A stretch of 64,000 nt of DNA, taken from NCBI GenBank assembly GCA_019359045.1, contig JAHHIA010000005.1:124001-188000 (forward strand), given 5' to 3'. Positions 33,565 to 41,423 of this stretch are shown piece by piece. Position 1 is the first letter of the stretch. Each line of letters starts with the position of its first letter. Made by a program: the position numbers and the translations under genes. The DNA comes from Scytolyngbya sp. HA4215-MV1. Lineage in GTDB: Bacteria > Cyanobacteriota > Cyanobacteriia > Leptolyngbyales > Leptolyngbyaceae. The notes beneath the pieces are model-generated. The model was not told the origin of the DNA. It searched no databases and worked only from the letters and a program-made list of their open reading frames with translations.

Positions 33565-36159
33565 ATGAACAGCCAAAATAACAATTGGTTAAAAACTGCG
33601 GAATATTTGTCAGTCTCGGCGGCTGTCGTTGGCACAGTTGCATCCAAGGTTTCGGGACAGGCGTTCATGGCAACAACACCCTTGTCGATCGCCTTGATGT
33701 TGAACCTGGTGAACCGGCGTCGAGCAGATCTGCTGATCCAAAGAAATGTAGGTGAAGGGATTCAACAAGTCAACCACGACTTTTTGGAACTCAACGATTT
33801 AGTGTCGGGCAGTATTGAGAGCTTACGCCAACAATTATTAGCGCTGCCTAGTGTTCCCGAACAAATTGACTTTAGCCCGATGCAGGGAGTAATTGAAACC
33901 GTTCGCACAGAGCTAGAAAGTCGCTTGCAAGAACTCGAACATTTGGATGTCGATTCTGTGCACCTGGGATTAACCCAATTGCGAGCCGAAATTGAGCAGT
34001 TTCAGACCCAACTTCAAGGACTCACCGAGGGTGCATTGCCAAATCTAGCAGTTTTACCGGCCGATTCCACCGATCAAAGCGAAGAATTCAATCCAGCCGA
34101 AATGTTTGATATCAACTCATTAGATAAGGAAGTCGTGGGCATGAGCGGTATCGATCCCTATGCCGATCGGGAATATCCCAACCGATCGCAAGCGATGACG
34201 CTCAGTGATCTGGAAATTAAGCATTTGCAAGAGTGGCAAGATGCCATCACCCAAGAGGTGATCAGTGCTGTGCGATTGGAAGTACAAAATAGCCTGGCTT
34301 CGCTCACCAATGCCAGCTCGACCGCAATTCAGCATGGTATCCAGCAACTCCAAGCGGAAGCCGTTCATCTACAAGATCGGTTGCGAGAAACTGCGACTCC
34401 AACTGTTGCCAATCTGGTGCCTTTGCAAGGACAAATTGAGCAACTTGCCCAGCGATTGGATCAACTGCCCCTATCGGCGGATTCGTCTCGTCTGGAGGCT
34501 CGATTTGACGAATTGCAAACCACGATTGTTCAACTGGTCGAAGATGTCAAAGCCAATCCTGCCAACGAAGATACGGCACTCGTATTTTCTGCCATGCGTA
34601 GCCTCTACGAGCGGCAGAATGCCATGGAGCAAGACTTCATTAGTGCGATGCGAGAAGAAATCCAGAGCAGCCTGACCTCCCTGACCTTACCTGACTTTGG
34701 AGCAATTCGGACGGAAGTGACTCAGCTGCAATCCGAAATGGCTCAACTCCGCAACCAGCTTCAGGCAGGGGTACAACACTCCACAACCGATCTAGGGGCT
34801 TTGCAAACCCAGTTCGATATTGCCTTTACGCAACTTCAGGCAGAAATGGTGCAAATCCAGCAAAAAATGCAGGAAGCGAAGTCTGCGCCTGCGATTGACC
34901 TGATGCCTCTACAAAACCAGATGACCCTGTCAATCAGCCAGTTGCAGGCAGAACTAGCGCGGATGCAAACCCAGTTGCAAGAAATTGGCAAACCAACCCC
35001 GATCGACCTCCTGCCACTGGAAGCCAAAATGCACCAGGGCATGACTGGATTGCGCGCAGAAATTGTCCAACTTCAGCAAAAACTGAGGGAATCGGCTCAA
35101 CCGCCGATGGTAGATGTTGCCCTGCTACAAGCCCAAATGAATGATGGAATGGCGCAACTGCGGGATGAACTGATCCAACTGCAACGACAGATGCGGGATC
35201 TGGCGTCACCTGCCACCGATCTTGAGTCAGCCCACGCACCCATTCATGCCAGTTTAATTCAGTTGCAAACAGAAATTGCTCGACTAAAAATGAATTTGCA
35301 AGAAATGCAAACCAATTTGCAAGATGTACAAAAAAATCTGCAAAGCCCTTCATCAGCACCTATTGATATTACGCCTTTACAGATTCAAATTCATCAACTG
35401 AGTCGTCAGATTGAAGAACTTTCTGCTCCATTTGATTCCACTGCTTTAGAACAACAAATTGCAGACTTAAATGTAGTTGTTAGTGACTGGCATCGTGAAA
35501 CTCAAGACTCACCGAATGAAGACTCTGAGTTTATCTTCTCGGCAATGCGGAGTTTGTACGATCGCCAAAACACGATGGAACAAGATTTCATTACCCGGGT
35601 GCGATCGGAAATTCAACAGCAACTCGCGACTCTGCCTGCGCCCGATACCAGTGCGATTCAAATGGGAGTGACCCAATTGCGGGCAGATTTGAGCCAGTTA
35701 CAGCAATCCTTGCGGGATATTGCCCCGCCCATTATCGATTTTTCGCCCATGCAAGCGCAAGTTAGCGATCGCCTGACCCAACTGCAAAGTGAAATTAGCC
35801 GCTTGCAAAACCAAATTTATGAGCTGGCAAATATGCCGATCGACCTCACACCCATCCAGGAACAATTTAATGAGGGGCTAATGCAACTGCAAGCTGAGGT
35901 CACTGAACTTCAAGCACGAGTGCAGCATGCCGCTCCCCCACCTATTGACCTCACACCAATCCAAGCACAAATTAACCAAATCAATCAACAGATTGCTCAG
36001 TTACCCCCACCCTTTGACCCCGCTCCCCTGGAGCACCGGGTTGAAGATCTGAAAGCAGCCCTTGACCTCTGGCGTGAAGACATTGAAAGCTCTCCCATGC
36101 GCGAAGATTTTCGGATCTTCTTTGCTGCAATGCGGGGGTTGACTGAGCGGCAAAAGTGA
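33565..36159 (+). CDS. Large coiled-coil repeat protein with N-terminal membrane segment
   Basis: 864 aa. A hydrophobic stretch at about residues 15-50 (VSAAVVGTVASKVSGQAF, then TPLSIALMLNLVNRRR) could anchor it. The remainder is long Gln/Leu-rich coiled coil made of units like 'P-I-D-L-x-P-L-Q-x-Q ... L-x-Q-L-Q-A-E-I'. A distinct 35-residue module, VFSAMRSLYERQNAMEQDF, occurs at about 338, again as FIFSAMRSLYDRQNTMEQDF at about 655, and in part at the very C-terminus (FFAAMRGLTERQK, about 850), where the protein stops mid-module. I do not recognise a described family. Cytoskeletal or scaffold-like coiled-coil proteins are known in filamentous cyanobacteria, so a structural role is plausible but unproven. 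Confidence 0.85.
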   Translation: MNSQNNNWLKTAEYLSVSAAVVGTVASKVSGQAFMATTPLSIALMLNLVNRRRADLLIQRNVGEGIQQVNHDFLELNDLVSGSIESLRQQLLALPSVPEQIDFSPMQGVIETVRTELESRLQELEHLDVDSVHLGLTQLRAEIEQFQTQLQGLTEGALPNLAVLPADSTDQSEEFNPAEMFDINSLDKEVVGMSGIDPYADREYPNRSQAMTLSDLEIKHLQEWQDAITQEVISAVRLEVQNSLASLTNASSTAIQHGIQQLQAEAVHLQDRLRETATPTVANLVPLQGQIEQLAQRLDQLPLSADSSRLEARFDELQTTIVQLVEDVKANPANEDTALVFSAMRSLYERQNAMEQDFISAMREEIQSSLTSLTLPDFGAIRTEVTQLQSEMAQLRNQLQAGVQHSTTDLGALQTQFDIAFTQLQAEMVQIQQKMQEAKSAPAIDLMPLQNQMTLSISQLQAELARMQTQLQEIGKPTPIDLLPLEAKMHQGMTGLRAEIVQLQQKLRESAQPPMVDVALLQAQMNDGMAQLRDELIQLQRQMRDLASPATDLESAHAPIHASLIQLQTEIARLKMNLQEMQTNLQDVQKNLQSPSSAPIDITPLQIQIHQLSRQIEELSAPFDSTALEQQIADLNVVVSDWHRETQDSPNEDSEFIFSAMRSLYDRQNTMEQDFITRVRSEIQQQLATLPAPDTSAIQMGVTQLRADLSQLQQSLRDIAPPIIDFSPMQAQVSDRLTQLQSEISRLQNQIYELANMPIDLTPIQEQFNEGLMQLQAEVTELQARVQHAAPPPIDLTPIQAQINQINQQIAQLPPPFDPAPLEHRVEDLKAALDLWREDIESSPMREDFRIFFAAMRGLTERQK

Positions 36160-36263
36160 GGAGTGAAGGGGTAGATGGGTGAAGGAGTGGATGGGAAAGG
36201 GTACTCAACTTTTCCCATCTTTCCTGTTTTCCTCACACCTCTTCCTAGATTGAATTCCCCAAC

Positions 36264-37430
36264 TTACTCCTCATCTTGCACTTGAGTAATGGGCAGGTGC
36301 AAATATTGGCTTAACTCATGTGCAAGCCAATGGGTTTCGGCTTCGGTCAACAGACCATTGCCAAGTTCGTGTTTTTGGATGACTCCCCAGATAAGAATTT
36401 GTGAAGGGCTGACTTCTAGCCTTCTTAAATCTTTTCGGCGTAGAGGTTCCGTCTGTTTGTACTTCCAACCCAATAATTCGTTGGATAGGATCAGTTGACG
36501 ATCGTCAATGTGGAGTCGCAGCTTTCCCATTCCAGTGGGAATGACCAGCGTCAACGAATCTTTGCCTTTGGTCAGCACAATTTTGCTCTCGATCGGTTTT
36601 TGCAGTAAAGGGGGCACTCCTTGGCTGGGAGGGCTTTCGAGGACTTGCAGTGCCTCTCGTGCTGAGCTAAATCGCTGATCTAAAGCGGGGGCAATCATTT
36701 GTCCTAGCCAATCTGCAAAGGCAGGACTGCATTGGGTCAAGTGCTCAAACTCAATCCGGCGACCTTTGCGCGGTAGCCTTGCGGGGTCTTGATTGGTCAT
36801 CGCGTTGAGCAGGGTGGCCCCCAGACTGTAGAGATCGGAGGCGGTAATAGGACGACCGCTGACCTGTTCTGGTGCGGTGTATCCATAAGTGCCGACAACT
36901 GTGAAAGACCCTTTGGCTGAGGCAAGGAAATTTTGGGCTGAACTGAAGTCAATGAGATACACTTGCCCGATCGTCTTTTCACCCTGGGGACGAATCAAAA
37001 GATTACTCGGTTTAATATCCCGATGAATAATGGGGGGCTGTTGATTATGTAGATAAATCAGTAAGTCCAAAACTGATGTAGCAATTTGCTTAGCTTCTGC
37101 TTCTGTCAACGTTTGCCCTGCTTTGAGCAGATCTCGCAAAGACTTCCCTTCAATATAGGTTTGCACCAGCCCCAAGCCCTTGCCATCCTGAAAATTGAGT
37201 TCAAAATAATCGAGATAGCGAGGAATGAGCGGATGGTTTAATGCTTTGAGCGTTTCAGCTTCTCGTTGAAAAAGTTTTAATTCCTTAGATTCAAAGCTAC
37301 TGCGATACACTAGCAGCTTAATGACGACCAATTCTTGAGTGATTAAATCCCGCGCTAAGACTGTGCCCTTCCCTTCACCCCGACTCAAACGCTGCTGGAC
37401 TTCATAACGATCGTCCAAAATTTTTGCCAT
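36264..37430 (-). CDS. Serine/threonine protein kinase
   Basis: 388 aa; ATG at 37430 chosen because GGAGGA lies five bases before it. Kinase domain at 5-270: degenerate glycine loop LSRGEGKGTVLARD, VIK lysine, catalytic loop IIHRDIKPSNLLI, metal-binding segment YLIDFSSAQ, APEQVSGRPITASDLYSLG. The DFG glycine is replaced by serine; the catalytic Asp is kept. The C-terminal 110 residues form a PH-like beta domain ending TEAETHWLAHELSQYL, seen in a subgroup of cyanobacterial kinases. Substrate unknown. It is convergent with the coiled-coil gene (104 bp). Confidence 0.93.
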   Translation of the reverse strand: MAKILDDRYEVQQRLSRGEGKGTVLARDLITQELVVIKLLVYRSSFESKELKLFQREAETLKALNHPLIPRYLDYFELNFQDGKGLGLVQTYIEGKSLRDLLKAGQTLTEAEAKQIATSVLDLLIYLHNQQPPIIHRDIKPSNLLIRPQGEKTIGQVYLIDFSSAQNFLASAKGSFTVVGTYGYTAPEQVSGRPITASDLYSLGATLLNAMTNQDPARLPRKGRRIEFEHLTQCSPAFADWLGQMIAPALDQRFSSAREALQVLESPPSQGVPPLLQKPIESKIVLTKGKDSLTLVIPTGMGKLRLHIDDRQLILSNELLGWKYKQTEPLRRKDLRRLEVSPSQILIWGVIQKHELGNGLLTEAETHWLAHELSQYLHLPITQVQDEE

Positions 37431-37588
37431 CCATTCCTCCAAACGCAGGCTGCCCCGTTACTCTGTACTTCATTCTTCAACTAAAAACCGCTCTGACCGG
37501 AAATTGGAAGTGGGGATGAGGGAATGAGAAGATAGGAAAATGGAGGGGGAAGGCGTAAAGGAGGGAAGAAGCGAAGAAACAGAATTTC

Positions 37589-37623
37589 CTGACTCCTAAC
37601 TCCTAATCCCTAACCCCTAACCT
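37589..37623. repeat. Heptamer short tandem repeat (ACTCCTA type)
   Basis: Five degenerate 7-bp units (ACTCCTA/ATCCCTA/ACCCCTA) lie immediately ahead of the ribokinase start, preceded by a purine-rich tract from about 37500. Confidence 0.75.
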
Positions 37624-37639
37624 CAACACTTTTCCCCCG

Positions 37640-38557
37640 ATGCTTCAACCTATTGTCGTCTTTGGCAGCATCAATCTGGATCTAGTCGCCCGCTCGCCGC
37701 GTTTGCCAGTGCCAGGTGAAACGCTATTGGGACACGATTTGGCACGAGTGCCGGGCGGCAAGGGGGCGAATCAGGCGGTGGCGGCGGCGCGGTTGGGGGT
37801 GCCAACGATGATGGTGGGTCGAGTGGGCAGCGATGGGTTTGGACAGGAGTTGTTGGCGAGTTTGCAGCGATCGCAGGTGCAATGTGAAGGGGTACAGGTG
37901 GATACCTCGACCCATTCGGGGGTGGCAATTATCGCGGTGGCGGATGATGGCGAGAACCACATCATCGTGATTCCGGGTGCGAACGGACAGGTCAATCTCA
38001 CAGACGTTGAGCGGTTGCAGCCTCTACTAGAAGGCGCTTCTAGCTTGCTATTGCAGTTTGAAATCCCGTTGCCAGCGGTGCAGATGGCGGCAGCAGCAGC
38101 ACGGGCAGCAGGGGTACGGGTGATTCTCGACCCCGCTCCAGCGATCGCGACGGTGCCGTCTGAGCTTTATACGCTGGTGGATATTCTGACGCCGAATGCG
38201 GTGGAGGCAGCTCAGTTGGTAGGCTTTGCGGTGGATACTCCTGCTGAGATCGAACGAGCTGCAAAAGCGTTGCTGCAACGGGGGGTGAAGCAGGTGGTGA
38301 TTAAACTCGGAGAGACGGGGGCATTTTGTGCCACAGCGTCCGAGGCTTTTTGGGTGCCTGCCTTTTCGGTTCAGGCGATCGATACGGTGGCAGCCGGTGA
38401 TGCGTTTAATGCAGGCATGGCGGTGGCATTGGCAGAAGGACGATCGTTACGAGAATCCCTCACCTGGGGATCGGCTGCCGGAGCATTGACAGTCACCAAA
38501 ACTGGAGCACAGTCATCTTTACCCGATCGGGCTGCTTTAGAAGCCTGTCTTGTCTGA
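37640..38557 (+). CDS. rbsK: Ribokinase (PfkB family)
   Basis: 305 aa. Phosphorylates D-ribose to ribose 5-phosphate. PfkB signatures: VFGSINLDLVARSPRLPVPG near the N-terminus, GGKGANQAVAAARLG (substrate-binding GGKGxN) and DTVAAGDAFNAGMAVAL with the catalytic Asp and AAGD anion hole as in E. coli RbsK. ILTPNAVEAAQLVG is also typical. No ribose transporter or regulator is adjacent. GC content is high (long GTGG/GGCG stretches) compared with the rest of the window. The leader is made of the heptamer repeat, so the ribosome site is weak. Confidence 0.93.
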   Translation: MLQPIVVFGSINLDLVARSPRLPVPGETLLGHDLARVPGGKGANQAVAAARLGVPTMMVGRVGSDGFGQELLASLQRSQVQCEGVQVDTSTHSGVAIIAVADDGENHIIVIPGANGQVNLTDVERLQPLLEGASSLLLQFEIPLPAVQMAAAAARAAGVRVILDPAPAIATVPSELYTLVDILTPNAVEAAQLVGFAVDTPAEIERAAKALLQRGVKQVVIKLGETGAFCATASEAFWVPAFSVQAIDTVAAGDAFNAGMAVALAEGRSLRESLTWGSAAGALTVTKTGAQSSLPDRAALEACLV

Positions 38558-38740
38558 TTTCAAGTCGTTTCGTGATCCCCAATCAAACTTTGGACTATCG
38601 ACTTTACTGTGATTGGTTTTTTACAAATCTGTCTAAAATTTTGAGATAATTACGGGGGATGAGCTGGTGGTTGTTTTGTTTGTATACTTGGAGCCAGAAA
38701 GAACATTGACGACCATCCGCAGCTACATTGAGCCGTAATT

Positions 38741-38920
38741 ATGCGAGTTGTTGAGCCTGGATCAGTTGAAGAATACCACTACCACGTACAGGCATTAAGC
38801 CTGCGTTTGCGGCGTGAAACTGAGCCTGAGGTGAAGGCAAACTTGGCAAGACGGTTAGCCGAAGGAGCAGCAAAGCTCGCGGAACTGGAGCAAGCTCAAA
38901 TTCCTCAAAAATCAGCTTGA
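38741..38920 (+). CDS. Small hypothetical protein (59 aa)
   Basis: ATG to TGA. The protein begins MRVVEPGSVEEYHYHVQAL and continues as a charged amphipathic helix rich in Leu, Arg, Glu and Ala (RLRRETEPEVKANLARRLAE), ending QIPQKSA. It has the look of a conserved small cytoplasmic protein or antitoxin-like partner, but no family is recognised and no toxin is adjacent. Codon use resembles the neighbours. Confidence 0.5.
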   Translation: MRVVEPGSVEEYHYHVQALSLRLRRETEPEVKANLARRLAEGAAKLAELEQAQIPQKSA

Positions 38921-39160
38921 AGAGACAGTGCTAGAACCCTTAGATGGAGTTTCTGGTTGTGGTTGATCAGCGTTTGACTCTACAGGCTTTTCACGGTTGA
39001 GATTATCTTTGTAAACAAGCATTTTATCTGGTCTGCATACAGAGGTCCCATCAGTTTTTGCTGAATATTGGTCTACCGTTGCTTCAGTCAATCCTGCTCA
39101 GTGCAGGACTAAGATACCCTGAAGGGGAAAGTTTCCAGTATTGACGCAGAGTCAGACAAA

Positions 39161-39363
39161 ATGGTGAATCAAGTCATTCTGGATTGGGATACGCCTCAAC
39201 CCTCTACTGACCTGATTTTTGATGATGCAGAACCGTTGGCAACGAACCGTCACCGCATTGCCATGAACGTGCTATGCCTTTGCCAGAGGCGGCGGCTCAA
39301 CAAAAAGCCGATCGTCTGGTGGCCCGTCTACGAGAGCTGGGAGAAAACCCAGAGGGACTCTAA
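39161..39363 (+). pseudogene. Uma2-family (DUF820) nuclease remnant with internal deletion
   Basis: The N-terminal part (MVNQVILDWDTPQPSTDL, then FDDAEPLATNRHRIAMNVL) matches the start of cyanobacterial Uma2-family PD-(D/E)XK proteins. Directly after it the frame changes, and the third frame gives AAAQQKADRLVARLRELG followed by ENPEGL and a stop at 39361-39363, the usual Uma2 C-terminus. The roughly 150-residue catalytic core is missing. The undisturbed frame runs to 39370 with meaningless sequence. Intact family members are about 190-250 aa. Confidence 0.8.
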
Positions 39364-39387
39364 AGGCTGATCGATTCTGATTCAAGA

Positions 39388-40515
39388 TCACTTGAAATCA
39401 AACCCCAAAGGCACTGCTGAGGTTTGAGCAGTGGGACTGTCCCCCATTGGTTGTGCCGATCGCCCCCCATCCTGCGCGATGATTCGCTCCGTTACGGGAT
39501 CTGTTTTGGGTTGAGTTTGCGGTTCCACCGGGGCAATGGGCGGCTGCGACAAGTCTTGGGAAATCAGAGCATCGGCGATCTCGTCTGATTTCACAGAGGG
39601 CTGGGTTGAGCTGGGTTCGGCCATTGCCACCTGAGGTGGTTGTACCGCCAGCGTTTGGGCAATCCGGCTCATGCGCCGCTCCTGGTCATGGGCAATGCGA
39701 TCAACCGTATTGCCCAATCCCGGTGCATTCCACTTGCCCGTATCCGGGTCAAGATAAGATCGCACTCGCGCCCACAACACCGCATCCGACCCTGCTAACC
39801 CCATTTCCTGCGCCTGCTTGAGCCGATCAATATAGCCTCCCCCATCCTGCGCGATCGCTGCTAAAGGCGCCTGGTTTGCCAGGTCAATGCCATTCAGGCG
39901 CACCTCCAGATCCTCAAGATAAGCAATCCCCAACTCAGCTGCCTTTTGCTGTAACAGCGCATCTTGCCGAGCCAAGCGCTGCAATTGCTTCTGATCCGCC
40001 TCTTCTGGCGTTTTGGCCGCATGTTGATAAGAAAAACTGCCCTGATTCCAGGCACCATTCCCAGGATCTTTGTGCCCATAGTAAGCTGGCGTTTTGTCAC
40101 CTGTAGGTGTGCGAGTACCTTCAGCCGCCCCAACCGCATGAGCAACGAGAGAATCGGCCCCCCCCAAGAAGGGATCAGTGGAAGAAGGAGAGGTGAGGGG
40201 ATGGGGAGATGAGGAGGCAGCGGAGTGAAGGGGTAAAGAGGGAGCGGGGTTAAGTGACTGATTTCTAACTCCTGACTCCTGACTCCCGCCTCCTAACTCC
40301 TGACTCCTGACTCGCGTCTCCTGCTCCGGTGGATTAAAGCTGAGAATACTGTGATCAGGAACCGTCGATGCTGAACTGGAGGGTGCAGATGCGATCGCTG
40401 CTGGCGAATGGCTGGGGGGCGAAAAGTTGAGAATCTCGTCTGCCTGGGCAGATTGGGCCGTACTGAGGGTGAGAGCAATCAGGCTGAGGGTAGTAAGGGG
40501 AGCAGTGGGCTTCAT
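39388..40515 (-). CDS. Secreted protein of unknown function, last gene of LexA-box cassette
   Basis: 375 aa with an N-terminal signal peptide (cleavage near AQSAQA-DE). A low-complexity linker (about 30-110) contains translated heptamer repeat DNA. The conserved core, about 115-275, reads HAVGAAEGTRTPTGDKTPAYYG, then NQGSFSYQH, LNGIDLANQAPLAAI, DAVLWARVRSYLDP and APGLGNTVDRIAHDQERRM. The AEGT...YGH pattern recalls muramidase or transglycosylase catalytic glutamates, but that is speculation. The C-terminal 90 residues are Pro/Gln-rich. Its ATG overlaps the stop of the lipoprotein gene by four bases (ATGA), so the two are coupled. Confidence 0.82.
   Translation of the reverse strand: MKPTAPLTTLSLIALTLSTAQSAQADEILNFSPPSHSPAAIASAPSSSASTVPDHSILSFNPPEQETRVRSQELGGGSQESGVRNQSLNPAPSLPLHSAASSSPHPLTSPSSTDPFLGGADSLVAHAVGAAEGTRTPTGDKTPAYYGHKDPGNGAWNQGSFSYQHAAKTPEEADQKQLQRLARQDALLQQKAAELGIAYLEDLEVRLNGIDLANQAPLAAIAQDGGGYIDRLKQAQEMGLAGSDAVLWARVRSYLDPDTGKWNAPGLGNTVDRIAHDQERRMSRIAQTLAVQPPQVAMAEPSSTQPSVKSDEIADALISQDLSQPPIAPVEPQTQPKTDPVTERIIAQDGGRSAQPMGDSPTAQTSAVPLGFDFK
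40265..40327. repeat. Heptamer short tandem repeat inside a coding region
   Basis: Eight to nine ACTCCTG/CCTCCTA-type 7-bp units lie in frame within the secreted-protein gene. They are translated on the minus strand as ETRVRSQELGGGSQESGVR. A purine-rich tract (40185-40255 on the + strand) continues the insertion. Confidence 0.85.
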
Positions 40516-40961
40516 GGTTTGCGGAGGGTGCGTTCGAGGATAGATTTAGCAGGTTCAACCATTGCCCAACGCCCATCGGATTGCTTGCGCAGGGCAGCGA
40601 ATTCCAGGTGATTGCCAGTCCCGATTGGGTCACCCTGGAGGACATCGCCGAGTTTGGGGGCAGTGAGACCACAGAAGCGGAACAAGTAACCGGGCACATC
40701 CGGGCTGGAGAAGAGTACGCAGTTGGCTTTGGTGGGGTCTACTTTGCCATCAAAAGGGGCATAGACCGCATTGCCGTCGAGTTCGATGGAGATGTCGCCC
40801 AAGCCGCCTGTAACGGAGCGTCCCGCGATCGTGTCACCCGGTTGCAGTTGCCACTGTTGGTAAAGTTGGATGTCAACGATAGGGGGGTTACTTGCTTGTG
40901 AGGAACAGCCCGTCAGTAACACTACCACCAAAGCCCCTGCTAGAGTTCCCTTAGCGGACAT
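40512..40961 (-). CDS. Lipoprotein with degenerate M23/LytM-like fold
   Basis: 149 aa from the ATG at 40961 (ATG at 40979 also possible). Lipobox LVVVLLTGC puts a lipidated Cys after about 19 residues. The remainder, VYAPFDGKVDPTKANCVLF, then FRFCGLTAPKLGDVLQGDPIG and LEFAALRKQSDGRWAMVEP, follows the M23 peptidase beta-sheet pattern ('aPfdGkV ... GD.v..Gd.iG ... lhfe') but lacks the HxxxD and HxH zinc ligands. It would therefore be a non-catalytic LytM-like protein binding or regulating murein hydrolases. It overlaps the gene before it by 11 bp and the gene after it by 4 bp. Confidence 0.78.
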   Translation of the reverse strand: MSAKGTLAGALVVVLLTGCSSQASNPPIVDIQLYQQWQLQPGDTIAGRSVTGGLGDISIELDGNAVYAPFDGKVDPTKANCVLFSSPDVPGYLFRFCGLTAPKLGDVLQGDPIGTGNHLEFAALRKQSDGRWAMVEPAKSILERTLRKP

Positions 40962-41340
40962 CGAAGCGGTATCCGGCATACTGGTCTCCTTCGTAGAGCA
41001 CCACTAACCGAGTCGAGCGATCGAACTCCAAAGGGTAGGCTTCACGCTCTGCCTTCGTTCCAGCGCGCACTTCCAACGTTGGCAATTTGCAATACGATTC
41101 ACCTAGAATTGCCTGAACCTTGATTCGCTGATCGCCTTCTGGAATGGTCAAGAGTTTCGCTAACTGTTGTCGCGAAAGGGCAATTTCTGCTTTGGGGGTG
41201 CTCTGGCAGCGATTGTCCCCGCTTTTGTTTCCGGTTAAGGGCAAACCAGGTAACTCGCCGAGTACTGCGAGAGCCACAAACATCGCTCCAGCAGACATCA
41301 GTACTTTAGAACTCAGTGGATTGAATTTGGAGTACGACAT
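40951..41340 (-). CDS. Small secreted or membrane-anchored hypothetical protein
   Basis: 129 aa. N-terminal hydrophobic segment (SSKVLMSAGAMFVALAVLG, about 9-28) with Pro-Gly after it, then a soluble part with two Cys (NRCQSTP and ESYCKLPTLEVR), which could form a disulfide outside the cytoplasm. It ends in beta strands (STRLVVLYEGDQYAGYRFDVR). No family recognised. Second gene of the four-gene cassette, 83 bp after the 379-aa protein, overlapping the lipoprotein start. Confidence 0.75.
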   Translation of the reverse strand: MSYSKFNPLSSKVLMSAGAMFVALAVLGELPGLPLTGNKSGDNRCQSTPKAEIALSRQQLAKLLTIPEGDQRIKVQAILGESYCKLPTLEVRAGTKAEREAYPLEFDRSTRLVVLYEGDQYAGYRFDVR

Positions 41341-41423
41341 ATTTCCCTCATCAACAGAACAAACTTAGAATGGCTGGTCTAACGCTCGATCGCCTCAGAT
41401 AACAGACTGACAGACTAGGTTGG

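Noticed and set aside
38912-39091. Minus-strand TTG-started frame of 59 codons after the 59-aa gene
   Set aside because: Overlaps the end of the better + strand small gene, has a rare start codon and a Ser/Pro-rich tail without family marks. It could be real but support is too weak.
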